Shown: positions 32,779-41,953, counted from the first letter of the stretch. The stretch is 64,000 bases of DNA from Bosea sp. 29B (GCF_902506165.1 NZ_LR733817.1:976255-1040254); one strand, 5' to 3'. The notes: generated from the sequence alone by a model not told the origin. A program made the numbers and translations.

Positions 32779-33570
32779 TCAGCGCAGCACGCGGCGCAGG
32801 CCCGAGAGCCGGTCGATGACGACCATCACCACGATGGAGATCAGGATCAGCGAACTGGCGAGCGCCGCCCCGACGGCATCGTACTGGAACTTGATGTAGG
32901 AGAAGAGCTCGACCGGCAGCGGCGTCCAGCCCGCCGGCGCCAGGAAGACCGAGATCGGGAAGTCGTTCCAGGACAGGACGAAGCAGAGCACCAGGCTGGA
33001 GACCAGGCCCGTCCTGATCACCGGCAGGGTGATCGAGACCATGGTCCGGACCGGCCCCGCCCCGACATTGCGCGCGGCTTCCTCGAGCGAGAGATCGAAG
33101 TTCTGCATGCTCGCCGTCAGGATGCGGACGGCGAAGGGCAGGACATGGATCGAGTGCCCGATGACCAGCGCCGGAATGCCGGAACCGAAGCCGAGCCGCG
33201 CGAAGAAGACATAGAGCGCGAGGCTGAAGATCGTCGTCGGGATCAGCAGCGGCGACATGATCAGGAGGTTGATCAGCGCCTTGCCGCGGAAGTCATAGCG
33301 GACCATCGCCAACACGACCATGAAGGCGAGCGTATTGGCGATCAGCGTCGCCGCGATGCCGAGCCAGAGGCTCACCCCCATCCCCCGCACGAAGCTGTCG
33401 GAGGTCCAGGCCTGGCGGAACCATTCCAGCGTGAAGCCGGAGGGCGGCAGGATGAACTCCTGCGGGTTCACCGAAACCAAAAGGGTGATCAGGATCGGGA
33501 AGAACAGGAAGCCCATCGCCAGATAGGTGACGAGCCGCAGCGCCAGCGACCCCAGGTCGAGCCGGATCAT
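32779..33570 (-). CDS. PotC-type ABC transporter permease
   Basis: 263 residues with six helices. The EAA motif is SLEEAARNVGAGPVRTMVSI, followed by the usual TLPVIRTGLVSSLVLCFVL. N-terminus MIRLDLGSLALRLVTYLAMG. Overlaps the PotB-type gene by 4 bp. Last gene of the leftward operon that starts with aldehyde dehydrogenase. The family imports polyamines or other small organic cations and acids. Confidence 0.9.
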   Translation of the reverse strand: MIRLDLGSLALRLVTYLAMGFLFFPILITLLVSVNPQEFILPPSGFTLEWFRQAWTSDSFVRGMGVSLWLGIAATLIANTLAFMVVLAMVRYDFRGKALINLLIMSPLLIPTTIFSLALYVFFARLGFGSGIPALVIGHSIHVLPFAVRILTASMQNFDLSLEEAARNVGAGPVRTMVSITLPVIRTGLVSSLVLCFVLSWNDFPISVFLAPAGWTPLPVELFSYIKFQYDAVGAALASSLILISIVVMVVIDRLSGLRRVLR

Positions 33571-34433
33571 CGTTTCGCCTCCAGCCGGTTGAGGATCAGC
33601 TTGCCGAACAGGAAGGACATGCCGGTCAGCATCGTCGCATTGGCCAGGATCATGATCACCGACAGGCTCGATGCGAAGGGAAGGTCGTTGTTCAGCAGCG
33701 CCTCGCGATAGATGACGAGACCGATCATCTGCGTGTCATTGGCGCCGACCATCAGCGGCACCGCAAAGGCCGAGAAATTGAGCGTGAAGACGATCACCAG
33801 GCCGGCATAGAGGCCGGGCAGCGTCAGCGGGAAAGTGATGCTCCAGAAGGCGCGCCAGCGATTGGCGCCGACATTGCGGGCCGCCTCGACGAATGAGGGA
33901 TTGATGCGCTCGATCGAGTCCAGCAGCGAGAGCACGATATAGGGCATGCCGATATAGACCAGCAGGATGATCACGCCCTTGAGGTCCCACATATAGCGGA
34001 CAGGCTCGTCATAGACGCCGATCGCGATCATCAGTGAGTTCAGGAGGCCGCCGCCGCGGAAGATGACGATCCAGCCATAGACCAGGGTGACGAGGCCGAT
34101 CAGCAGCGGCGCCAGCACCATCGTCATCAGGATGCTCTTCTGCAGCCCGCGCGTCTGGGCGATGTAGAGCGCGACGGGGTAACCGAGCAGCACCGAGATC
34201 GCGGTCGCGACGATGGCGATGCGGATCGAGAACCAGAGCGTGTTGATCAGGTACCAGGAGCTGCCGAGGAAGCGGGCATAATTGTCCATGGTCAGGGCGG
34301 AGACCATGTAGGCGCCGTCGACGCCTTGGTTGAAGCTGGTCCGCGCCACCCAGAGCAGCGGCATGACCACGAAGATCAGCAGCGCCACCATCGCCGGAGC
34401 GAGCAGGAGCGGAGCGGCCATCCCTCTCCTCAC
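33567..34433 (-). CDS. PotB-type ABC transporter permease
   Basis: 288 residues with N-terminal helix PLLLAPAMVALLIFVVMPLL, a larger first periplasmic loop, and the EAA motif FVEAARNVGANRWRAFWSI then TFPLTLPGLYAGLVI. Six helices, as in PotB/PotH. The 4-bp overlaps with neighbours on both sides indicate coupled translation. It pairs with the PotC-type permease to form the channel. Confidence 0.9.
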   Translation of the reverse strand: MRRGMAAPLLLAPAMVALLIFVVMPLLWVARTSFNQGVDGAYMVSALTMDNYARFLGSSWYLINTLWFSIRIAIVATAISVLLGYPVALYIAQTRGLQKSILMTMVLAPLLIGLVTLVYGWIVIFRGGGLLNSLMIAIGVYDEPVRYMWDLKGVIILLVYIGMPYIVLSLLDSIERINPSFVEAARNVGANRWRAFWSITFPLTLPGLYAGLVIVFTLNFSAFAVPLMVGANDTQMIGLVIYREALLNNDLPFASSLSVIMILANATMLTGMSFLFGKLILNRLEAKR

Positions 34434-35527
34434 GGCCGGCCTCCCTCGCTGCGGATCAGCCTGAAATCGCCGGGCTCGACGCCGATGCGGACGTCATCGC
34501 CAATCGCAGCCGCGCCGCCCGCATGATGCGTCTCGACATAGACGCTCTCGCCGCCATCGAGCTGGACGGTGTAGCGGATCGTCGGGCCGTAATATTCGAC
34601 GAAGCTGATCCGGCCGGGAAAGACGTTCGGGCCGTCCTGGCCGGGCGGGTAGATGCGGATGCGCTCGGGGCGCAGCAGCACGCGCACCTGCTCGCCCACG
34701 GCGATCGAGGCCGGGGCCGCCACGAGCAAATCGAGATTGCCGCAGGTGCGCACGGTCAAGACCCCGCCGGACGCCGCGGTGACCGCCCCGTCGAAGAAGT
34801 TGGTGGTGCCGACGAAATCGGCGACGAACTCCGACTGCGGATCGTCATAGACCTCGGCCGGGCGGGCGATGCGGGCGATCTTGCCGCGGTTCATGATCAC
34901 CACCCTGTCGGACATCGACAGCGCCTCTTCCTGATCATGCGTGACATAGAGCGTCGTCATCTTCAGCCGCGACTGCAATTGCTTCAGCTCGCGCCGCATC
35001 GCGACGCGCAGCGCACGGTCAAGATTGCTGAGCGGCTCGTCCATCAGCAGGAGCTGCGGTTCGAGTGCCAGTGCCCGAGCCAAAGCGACGCGCTGCTGCT
35101 GGCCACCGGAAAGCTGGCGCGGCAGTCGGTCCTCATAGCCGGACAGGCCGGTGACCCCGAGCGATTCCTCGATCTTGCGGGCGATGAAGGCCCGATCGCG
35201 CTTGCGCAGCTTCAGGCCGAAGGCGACGTTCTCGGCGACCGTCATATGCGGCCACAAGGCGTAGTTCTGGAAGACGAAGCCGACCTCGCGCTTCTCCGGC
35301 GGCAGATGGGTGACATCGCGGCCGTTGACCCGGATGGTGCCGTCGCTCGCCATGATGAAGCCGGCGATCATCCGCAGGGTCGTGGTCTTGCCGCAGCCGC
35401 TGGGGCCGAGCAACGACACGAACTCGCCATGGCCGACCTCGAAGGAGACGTCGTCGACCGCCATGACGTCGCCATAGCGCCTGCAGACGGAAGCGACCTC
35501 GATGGCCTTGTCCTGTGATGCGTTCAT
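34430..35527 (-). CDS. PotA-type ABC transporter ATP-binding protein
   Basis: 365 residues from ATG 35527; the frame extends upstream as far as 35686, but that part lacks family sequence. Walker A GPSGCGKTT at 41-49, Q-loop FVFQNYALWPHMTVAEN, signature LSGGQQQRVALARAL near 140-154, Walker B LLLMDEPLSNLD. A C-terminal TOBE domain runs from about 280 to 360, normal for PotA/UgpC-type ATPases. Its stop overlaps the start of the PotB-type gene. Confidence 0.9.
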   Translation of the reverse strand: MNASQDKAIEVASVCRRYGDVMAVDDVSFEVGHGEFVSLLGPSGCGKTTTLRMIAGFIMASDGTIRVNGRDVTHLPPEKREVGFVFQNYALWPHMTVAENVAFGLKLRKRDRAFIARKIEESLGVTGLSGYEDRLPRQLSGGQQQRVALARALALEPQLLLMDEPLSNLDRALRVAMRRELKQLQSRLKMTTLYVTHDQEEALSMSDRVVIMNRGKIARIARPAEVYDDPQSEFVADFVGTTNFFDGAVTAASGGVLTVRTCGNLDLLVAAPASIAVGEQVRVLLRPERIRIYPPGQDGPNVFPGRISFVEYYGPTIRYTVQLDGGESVYVETHHAGGAAAIGDDVRIGVEPGDFRLIRSEGGRP

Positions 35528-35649
35528 GTCATCCGCTTTGCCGGATAAAGGCGTCGTCGAGGCTTTGACCGGCGCGCCCGACGAGCGGGCGACGCCTTGC
35601 GAGGAGTGTGGCGCCGACCTGCTCGTCCGGTCGGCGCTTGCGAGCGCGC

Positions 35650-36675
35650 TCACTTGCTCGTCATCTGGTTGAGCTGGTTCTGCCACTTGGCCTTGTTGGC
35701 CGTGATCTTCTCCTGATCGGGCAGGAACAGCCGCTTGAACTGCTCGTTCTGGACCAGGAGGTCACGGAACTGGAAGTCGGCCGGGATCGGCGCGTTCTGC
35801 ACGGTCGGAGCGTAGAGATTGCGCGTCGCGAAGGCGATCTGGACCTCGGGGCTCAGCACGTAGTCGACGAAGGCCTGCGCCTTGGCCGGGTCCTTGGCCG
35901 CCTTGGTGATGTTGATCGTGCTGATCAGCGGGAAGGTGCCCTCGGCCGGGCGGGCGAACTTGACGTTCTTGGCGCCCTTTTCCAGCAGCTCCTTCATGCG
36001 CCCGGTCGCCAGCATGCCGAGCCAGGCGTCCTGCGTCTGGAACAGCGAGACCATCTGGCTCTCGACGTCGAGCGAGCCGATCAGGTTGCCGCTCTTGATC
36101 AGCGCCGCCATCTTGTCGAGGCCGGGCTGGATGTTGTCGATGCCGCCGCCGTTCCGTTCGGCCTGCTGCACGGTCAGGCTGAGTGTCGGGATGTGCTCGA
36201 AGCCATAGATGACGACATGGTTCTTGTAGTCCGGCTTCCAGAGCTCGTCCCAGCTCGTCGGCGCCGTCTTCACCTTGTCGGCATTGTAGGCGAGCACGTA
36301 GTCGCCGACATTGACGAAGACCGTATAGGGCGAATGGACCGCGTTCGGGTACAGGTTCGCCATGTTCGGGATCTTGGCCTTGTCGAGGGCCAGCCACAGA
36401 CCTTCCTTTTCGCCCGCGATCGAATTCAGCAGCGTGTTGGTGGCGACGTCGACCTGGCCGAGCCGGGCCTTGACGAGATGGTCGGGGCTGGCGCCGACGA
36501 CCCACTCGATCTTGCAGTTATGGGCCTTCTCGAAGCCCGCCGCGACCGATTCATAGGTCTTCTGATAGCTGCCGCCCCAGGTGGTGACCCTGAGCTTGCA
36601 CTCCTGGGCCAGCGCGGGAGAGGTCAACGCGCCGAGCGTCCCGGCGAGCAGCAAAGCCGAAATCGTCCTGTTCAT
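35650..36675 (-). CDS. PotD-type periplasmic substrate-binding protein
   Basis: 341 residues beginning MNRTISALLLAGTLGALTSP with an ALAQ cleavage site near residue 23. The mature protein opens CKLRVTTWGGSYQKTYESVA, the W-G-G-x-Y motif of spermidine/putrescine- and iron-type binding proteins (SBP_bac_8). It continues with LGMLATGRMKELLEKGAKNV and ends with a C-terminal helix. Probably the specificity subunit of the following ATPase and permeases. The ligand is unknown but should be the substrate of the ThDP enzyme and aldehyde dehydrogenase upstream, or a precursor. Confidence 0.85.
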   Translation of the reverse strand: MNRTISALLLAGTLGALTSPALAQECKLRVTTWGGSYQKTYESVAAGFEKAHNCKIEWVVGASPDHLVKARLGQVDVATNTLLNSIAGEKEGLWLALDKAKIPNMANLYPNAVHSPYTVFVNVGDYVLAYNADKVKTAPTSWDELWKPDYKNHVVIYGFEHIPTLSLTVQQAERNGGGIDNIQPGLDKMAALIKSGNLIGSLDVESQMVSLFQTQDAWLGMLATGRMKELLEKGAKNVKFARPAEGTFPLISTINITKAAKDPAKAQAFVDYVLSPEVQIAFATRNLYAPTVQNAPIPADFQFRDLLVQNEQFKRLFLPDQEKITANKAKWQNQLNQMTSK

Positions 36676-36799
36676 CTTGGAATCCCCGATTGTTGGTTGC
36701 AGTCAGATCCGCAGCGGCCCTCTTCTGTCGGAGGGCTGGAATGGCCGGCGCCCTCTTGGCGGCGCCGGAAGAGCCTGCCGCCCGCGGCGGCAGGGGCAG

Positions 36800-38491
36800 T
36801 CAGTGCTTCGCCTTGCGACGGTTCCTGAGATCGGTCAGCGAATAGCGCGAGTGGATCGCTTCCTGGTCGACGCACATCTCGATCAGCGCCGGCTTGCCCG
36901 ACGCCAGGCAGCGCTCAAAGGCCGGCGCGAACTCCTCGGTCCGGGTGACGCGCTCGGCATGGGCGCCATAGGCCAGTGCCAGCGCGTGGAAGTCGGGATT
37001 GACCAGCTGGGTACCGTTGACACGGCCCTCGAGGCGGTTCTCCTCGTGGATGCGGATCGTGCCGTACATGTTGTTGTTGAACAGCACGACGATCACCGCC
37101 GCCCCGTATTGCACGGCGGTCGCCAGCTCCTCCGAGCTCATCTGGTAGCAACCGTCGCCGACGAAATCGACGACCACCCGCTTGGGATGCAGCAGCTTGG
37201 CCGAGATCGCCGCCGGCAGGCTGTAGCCCATCGAGCCGCTGATCGGGCCGAGCTGCGTGTGCAGCCGGTAATGCGCGAAGTAGCGCTGGCTCCAGGTCGC
37301 ATAGGCCCCGACGCCGTTGGTGACGATGGCGTCCTCGGGCAGGCGCTGGCGCAGCCATTTCATCAGTTGCGGCAGGTCGATCTCCCCCGGGCAAGGTCGG
37401 GGCGTGGTCTCGATCTCGAAGGTCTCGCGCAGGGCGGCCGTCCACGCGCCGCGCGCCGCATGCTCCACCGGCGCATGGCCGGCGAGCCGGCGGGCGAAGG
37501 CGTCGTTGTCGGCGAGCAGCGCGAGGTCGACCTGGAAGACCCGGTTGAGCTCGTCGAAGCTGCGGGTGACGTGGACGAACTTCTGCCTGGGCACCGGGAT
37601 GTCGAAGAGCGTGAACCCTTCCATGTAGCCGGCGCCGATCGTGTTCACGTCGCTGAGCGCGTCGTTGCACATGATGACGAAGTCGGTGTCCTTGACATGC
37701 GCCAGCAGCGCCGGGTTCGAGCCGATGCCGATCTCGCCGACATAACAGGGCAGACGGTGGTCGATGATGTCGCGCCGCCGGAAGGTGGTGACGACCGGCA
37801 CATTGTTGGCGAGCGCGAAGGCCTGGATGTCGTTGCGCGCACCTTCCGTCCAGCCGGAGCCGCCGACGATCAGCAGCGGGCGCTGCGCAGCCGAGAGCAT
37901 CGCGAAGACCTGCTCGACCGCCTCGTCCGAAGGCTGTCCGGCAGAGGCCGGCACGCTCGGCTTACCCGGCGCGACCTCGCATTCCTCCTCGAACACATCT
38001 TCCGGGACGACCAGCACCACTGGCCCCATCCGCCCGGTCATCGCCGTCTGGTAGGCACGCTGCACGAATTCCGGGATGCGCCTGGGGTCGTCGATCTGGG
38101 CGACCCATTTCGTCATCGGCGCGAACATGGTGCGGAAGTCGTAGGCCATGAAGGCTTCGCGCTCCATCAGGGCGCGCTTCACCTGGCCGACGATCAGGAT
38201 CATCGGCGATGAATCCTGATAGGCGGTGTGGACGGCGTTGACGGCGTTGGTCGCGCCCGGGCTGCGGGTGACGAAGGCGATGCCGGGGCGGCCGGTCAGC
38301 TTGCCATAGGCCTCGGCCATCTGCGCCGCACCGTTTTCGTGCCGGCAGCTGATCGCGCGGATCTCGGGATAGCGGACGCCGAGCGCATCGAGCGCGCAGA
38401 GGAAGCTCTCGCCGGGAACGTGGTAGATGATCTCGGCGCCGTTGAGCTTCAGCTCGTCGGCGAGGATCTCGCTCCCTTTTCTCATCACCAT
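36800..38491 (-). CDS. ThDP-dependent enzyme, acetolactate-synthase-like
   Basis: 563 residues from ATG 38491 (GGAAACC upstream); an ATG two codons later is also possible. Three-domain ThDP fold: N-terminal PYR domain with IIYHVPGESFLCALDALGVR (catalytic Glu near residue 28), a central domain, and the PP domain with DFVGDGCYQMSSEELATAVQ near 440 and the NNNMYGTIR end of the ThDP motif near 472. Closest in form to large-subunit acetolactate synthase-like enzymes that act on 2-oxo acids. No small regulatory subunit is present. It follows aldehyde dehydrogenase, suggesting decarboxylation to an aldehyde that is then oxidised. Confidence 0.85.
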   Translation of the reverse strand: MVMRKGSEILADELKLNGAEIIYHVPGESFLCALDALGVRYPEIRAISCRHENGAAQMAEAYGKLTGRPGIAFVTRSPGATNAVNAVHTAYQDSSPMILIVGQVKRALMEREAFMAYDFRTMFAPMTKWVAQIDDPRRIPEFVQRAYQTAMTGRMGPVVLVVPEDVFEEECEVAPGKPSVPASAGQPSDEAVEQVFAMLSAAQRPLLIVGGSGWTEGARNDIQAFALANNVPVVTTFRRRDIIDHRLPCYVGEIGIGSNPALLAHVKDTDFVIMCNDALSDVNTIGAGYMEGFTLFDIPVPRQKFVHVTRSFDELNRVFQVDLALLADNDAFARRLAGHAPVEHAARGAWTAALRETFEIETTPRPCPGEIDLPQLMKWLRQRLPEDAIVTNGVGAYATWSQRYFAHYRLHTQLGPISGSMGYSLPAAISAKLLHPKRVVVDFVGDGCYQMSSEELATAVQYGAAVIVVLFNNNMYGTIRIHEENRLEGRVNGTQLVNPDFHALALAYGAHAERVTRTEEFAPAFERCLASGKPALIEMCVDQEAIHSRYSLTDLRNRRKAKH

Positions 38492-38543
38492 GACGTCGGT
38501 TTCCGCTTGAGGCAGTGTCGAAGGGCCATGCTGCTGATCACCC

Positions 38544-40040
38544 TCAGCCAATGACGAAGGGGTTGGCGATCTCGTCCGCGGTCGAGAGCCAGACCGCCTT
38601 GGTCTGCAGATATTCGCGGATACCCTCGACGCCGTTCTCGCGACCGATGCCGCTCTTCTTGTAGCCGCCGAACGGGGTCGTGTAGGAGATGTCGCGATAG
38701 GTGTTGACCCAGACACTGCCGGCCTCCAGCCGGTCCGACATGCGCAAGGCGAGCTTCATGTCGCGGGTCCAGACGCCGGCGGCGAGGCCGAACTCGCTGT
38801 CGTTTGCGATCGCGGCTGCCTCGTCGGCATCGTCGAAGACCAGGGTCGAGAGGATCGGCCCGAAGACCTCCTCGCGCGCGATCCGCATCTCGTTGTTGAC
38901 GCCGGTGAAGATCGTCGGCTCGACGAAGAAGCCCCGCGCGCACTCGTCGCCATCCGGGCGCTTGCCGCCGATCAGGAGTTCTGCGCCCTCCTGGCGGGCG
39001 ATGTCGACATAGCCGAGCACCTTCTCGAACTGCATCTTGTTGGCGATCGGGCCGACCTGGGTGCGGGCATCGCGAGGATCGCCGACGCGGGCGGTCTTGG
39101 TGAAGGCCGCGAGCTTCTCGACGAACTCATCGTGGACGCGACGCTGGACCAGGAGGCGCGAGCCGGCGATGCAGGTCTGGCCGGTCGCGCCGAAGATGCC
39201 GCCGACCACGCCGCGCACGGCATTGTTGAGGTCGGCGTCGTCGAAGACGATGTTCGGGGACTTGCCGCCGAGTTCCAGGCTGACCCGCTTCACATCCTTC
39301 GCCGCGAGCGAATAGAGATATGCGCCGGTCGCGGTCGAGCCTGTGAAGCCGACATGGCGGGTCAGCGGATGAGTGACCAGCGGCTCGCCGGCCTCCTTGC
39401 CGAACCCGGTGACGACGTTGACGACGCCGGGCGGGAAGCCGGCGGCCTCGACCAGCTCCATCAGCTTCAGCGCCGTGGCCGAGGTGTGCTCGGCCGGCTT
39501 CAGCACCAGCGTGTTGCCGGCGGCGAGCGCCGGCGCAGCCTTGAGCGAGAGCAGCAGCAGCGGCGCATTCCACGGAATGATCGCCACGCAGACGCCAAGC
39601 GGCTCGGGCCGTGAATAGCTCAGCGCCGGCTTGTCACAGGGATGCACGACCCCTTCGATCTTATCGGCCAGCCCAGCATAGTAATAATACCATTTCGGGA
39701 CGTAGCGGATCTGGTGCTGCATCTCGGCCAGCAGGCGGCCGTTGTCGCGCACCTCGATCTCGGCGAGCGCATCGGCATGCTCTTCGATCAGCGTGCCCAG
39801 CCGGTGAATGAGCTTGCCGCGCTCGGACGGGTGCATCTTGCCCCACGGTCCCTCCTTGAAGGCGCGATGCGCTGCACGCACGGCGCGGTCGGCGTCTGCG
39901 GCGCCGCCGCGCGCAACCATCGCCCAGGGCTGCGCGGTGAAGGGATCAACTGTCTCGAAATACTCCCCGGATGCCGGCTTCACCCATTGACCATCGATGT
40001 ACATGTCCAGTGTACGCAGCGCGGGCGAATGCGACGTCAT
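38544..40040 (-). CDS. Aldehyde dehydrogenase (NAD(P)-dependent)
   Basis: 498 residues from ATG 40040, with GGGAGAGATTCTG just before it. ALDH features in order: IIPWNAPLLLLSLKAAPALA near 154-173, GFTGSTATGAYL near 231-242, catalytic Glu256 in VSLELGGKSPN, catalytic Cys290 in GATGQTCIAGSRLLVQR. Length normal for the family. First gene of the leftward operon and divergent from a GntR regulator, whose probable operators sit in front of it. The specific aldehyde is unknown. Confidence 0.9.
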   Translation of the reverse strand: MTSHSPALRTLDMYIDGQWVKPASGEYFETVDPFTAQPWAMVARGGAADADRAVRAAHRAFKEGPWGKMHPSERGKLIHRLGTLIEEHADALAEIEVRDNGRLLAEMQHQIRYVPKWYYYYAGLADKIEGVVHPCDKPALSYSRPEPLGVCVAIIPWNAPLLLLSLKAAPALAAGNTLVLKPAEHTSATALKLMELVEAAGFPPGVVNVVTGFGKEAGEPLVTHPLTRHVGFTGSTATGAYLYSLAAKDVKRVSLELGGKSPNIVFDDADLNNAVRGVVGGIFGATGQTCIAGSRLLVQRRVHDEFVEKLAAFTKTARVGDPRDARTQVGPIANKMQFEKVLGYVDIARQEGAELLIGGKRPDGDECARGFFVEPTIFTGVNNEMRIAREEVFGPILSTLVFDDADEAAAIANDSEFGLAAGVWTRDMKLALRMSDRLEAGSVWVNTYRDISYTTPFGGYKKSGIGRENGVEGIREYLQTKAVWLSTADEIANPFVIG

Positions 40041-40100
40041 CAGAATCTCTCCCGTCATAGCCGGGCGCAGTCGAGACGAGGCGCTTCCTGGCTAGATTTT

Positions 40101-40132
40101 TATCATATCATTTCGAAGTCGATATGATATCA
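40101..40132. promoter_or_regulatory. Probable GntR operator upstream of the aldehyde dehydrogenase operon
   Basis: TATCATATC (40101-40109) and GATATGATA (40121-40129) form a perfect 9-bp inverted repeat with an 11-base spacer, about 60 bp before the aldehyde dehydrogenase ATG. A TGATATCA palindrome at 40125-40132 overlaps the right arm and recurs at 40243-40250 in front of the regulator gene. Confidence 0.6.
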
Positions 40133-40242
40133 ATATGCGATACTGATCTGAACGATCTGAGGGTGTCAAGCACCTTCCTGTTGAAAAAATACGCATTCCG
40201 CTCTTAAAGGCAGCAGAGGCCGATACCGTTTGGATTGCATTG

Positions 40243-40250
40243 TGATATCA
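40243..40250. promoter_or_regulatory. TGATATCA palindrome before the GntR gene
   Basis: The 8-bp palindrome TGATATCA is identical to that at 40125-40132. It starts 34 bp before the regulator ATG (40277), a good place for autorepression. A single 8-bp site is weak evidence on its own. Confidence 0.4.
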
Positions 40251-40276
40251 GATCTACCCGAACAGAGGACCCTTGC

Positions 40277-41059
40277 ATGACCGAGCTGACCCAGGTCACC
40301 CAGCCGCTCTACGGGCAAATCAAGACCGCGATCGAAAAGCGGATCCGTGCCGCGGAATGGCCGGCGGACTTCCAGGTCCCGCGCGAGGAGGATCTCGCGG
40401 CCGAGTTCGGCGCCTCGGCCCTGACTGTGCGCCGGGCCCTCAGGGAGTTGCAGACCGAGGGCATGCTGGTGCGCGTCCAGGGCCGCGGCACCTTCGTCGT
40501 CGGCCCGCGGATGCAATGCGCGATCTTCGAGCTTTCCGACGTCTCGGAGGAGATTTCGGCGAGCGGCGGCGTCCATACCAGCGAAGTGATGTCGCTCTGC
40601 GCGCTGGCCCTGGACAGCCCCTTCGTCGGCTTGCTGGCTCTGCCGGCGGGTAGCACCGTGTTCCACTCGCGCCTGCTGCACAAGGAGGACGGCACGCCGG
40701 TCCAGATCGAGGACCGCTTCGTCAACGCCGCTGAAGCCCCTACCTATCTCGAGCAGGACTTCACCCGGATCACGCCGCACGCCTATCTGCTGCGCATGAC
40801 CGAGGTCACCTTTGTCGACAACACGATCCGCGCCATCCGGCCCGACGACGAAAGCCGCGAGGCCCTCCAGATCGATGCCAACCAACCTTGCCTGCTGCTC
40901 GACCGCCGGACCTGGCGCGGTGACGTGCCGGTGACGCGCAGCCGCTTCCTCTATCCGGGGGATCGCTACCGCCTGCGCAGCGCCCATGAGGCGACATCGG
41001 CCCAGCCGGTCCTGTCGGCACCGGGCAGCACCGGACAGTTCCCAAGACGGATCCGCTAG
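40277..41059 (+). CDS. GntR-family regulator with UTRA domain (HutC type)
   Basis: 260 residues from ATG 40277. Winged helix at residues 10-75 (PLYGQIKTAIEKRIRAAEWP, then FGASALTVRRALRELQTEGM and RVQGRGTFV), UTRA effector domain from about 95 to 240 (LLHKEDGTPVQIEDRFVN). Proteins of the HutC/FarR branch bind palindromic sites and release them on ligand binding. Divergent from the aldehyde dehydrogenase/ThDP/PotABCD-type operon, which it probably represses. Convergent with the IclR gene, 27 bp away. Confidence 0.9.
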   Translation: MTELTQVTQPLYGQIKTAIEKRIRAAEWPADFQVPREEDLAAEFGASALTVRRALRELQTEGMLVRVQGRGTFVVGPRMQCAIFELSDVSEEISASGGVHTSEVMSLCALALDSPFVGLLALPAGSTVFHSRLLHKEDGTPVQIEDRFVNAAEAPTYLEQDFTRITPHAYLLRMTEVTFVDNTIRAIRPDDESREALQIDANQPCLLLDRRTWRGDVPVTRSRFLYPGDRYRLRSAHEATSAQPVLSAPGSTGQFPRRIR

Positions 41060-41086
41060 CGTCAGGTCACCCCGAACCGCGGTGGC

Positions 41087-41869
41087 CTAACCTTGGCTCC
41101 GCGAAACCCGGCGCGCGGTTTCAACCACCATGGCGATCAATTCCTCCTGCCGTTCCGGCGTGAAGCGGTAGCTCGGCACGGTCACGGTGATGCTGCCGAC
41201 GACCTTGCCACGCGCATCATGGGTCACGGCAGCGATCGCGCTGATCTCGCCGTCGAGCTCGCCGACATTGAGCGCATAGCCGCGCTGGCGGGACGTCGTC
41301 AGTTCCTGCCGCAGCCCCGCGGGATCGGTGATCGTCCGCGCGTTGAAGCGCTCCAGCGCGCCGGCGCAATAGGCCTCGATCGCCTCCTGCGGCTCATGGG
41401 CGAGCAGGATCTTGCCGCAGGCGGTGCAATGGCCGGGATCGCGCCGGCCAGGCTCTGAGAAGATACGGACCGCGCCGGGACCGGGGACCTGCTCGATCGT
41501 CACGGCATCGCTGCCGTCCCACATGTTGAAGCTGGCGGTCTCGCCTGATCGCGCCGCCAGCTCTTCCAGGGCCGGCCGGACCAGGTCCTTGATGTGCAGC
41601 TCGGCCAGCACCGGCGCAGCGAGCAGGACGAGACCGGGCCCGAGCTTGATTCGCGCCGAGGCGGCATCGCGCTCGACTAGCCGCGCCGCGACAAGGGTCG
41701 CAACCAGCCGCGAGATCGAGCTTTTGTGCAGCCCGATCCGCCGCGCGATCTCGTTGATCCCCAGCGGCTCCGGCGATCCCGACAGGCAGCGCAGGACGGC
41801 GATTGCGTGCTCTACCGCACCGACGGTGGCGCCCCGCGCCTCGCTCGCTTGCGCAACGGGATTTTCCAT
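41087..41869 (-). CDS. IclR-family transcriptional regulator
   Basis: 260 residues from ATG 41869 (MENPVAQASEARGATVGAVE), with CGGGAG at good spacing; ATG 41887 would add six residues. The HTH lies near residues 18-75 (IAVLRCLSGSPEPLGINEIA, then IGLHKSSISRLVATL), and the GAF-like effector domain covers residues 85-255. It has a typical G-x-C-T-A-C-G-K-I-L-L-A motif (HCTACGKILLAHEP). Divergent from the NMT1-type ABC/UbiD cluster and probably its regulator. Confidence 0.9.
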   Translation of the reverse strand: MENPVAQASEARGATVGAVEHAIAVLRCLSGSPEPLGINEIARRIGLHKSSISRLVATLVAARLVERDAASARIKLGPGLVLLAAPVLAELHIKDLVRPALEELAARSGETASFNMWDGSDAVTIEQVPGPGAVRIFSEPGRRDPGHCTACGKILLAHEPQEAIEAYCAGALERFNARTITDPAGLRQELTTSRQRGYALNVGELDGEISAIAAVTHDARGKVVGSITVTVPSYRFTPERQEELIAMVVETARRVSRSQG

Positions 41870-41924
41870 CAGGGCACGCTCCCGCATCTCGCTTGACGAG
41901 ACCGTCAAAGGCTGACAAGCTCGT

Positions 41925-41953
41925 ATTGTGCAACACTGTTGCGCATTGCACAA
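41925..41953. promoter_or_regulatory. IclR-type operator candidate
   Basis: TTGTGCAA (41926-41933) and TTGCACAA (41946-41953) form an 8-bp inverted repeat with a 12-base spacer. Inside it, GCAACA-C-TGTTGC (41930-41942) is a perfect 13-bp palindrome. Located about 56 bp upstream of the IclR ATG and 160 bp before the binding-protein gene at 42117. Confidence 0.6.

Noticed and set aside
36581..38212. Open frame of 543 codons on the plus strand opposite the ThDP enzyme gene
   Set aside because: Antisense shadow; the other strand has the full ThDP motif set and proper start.
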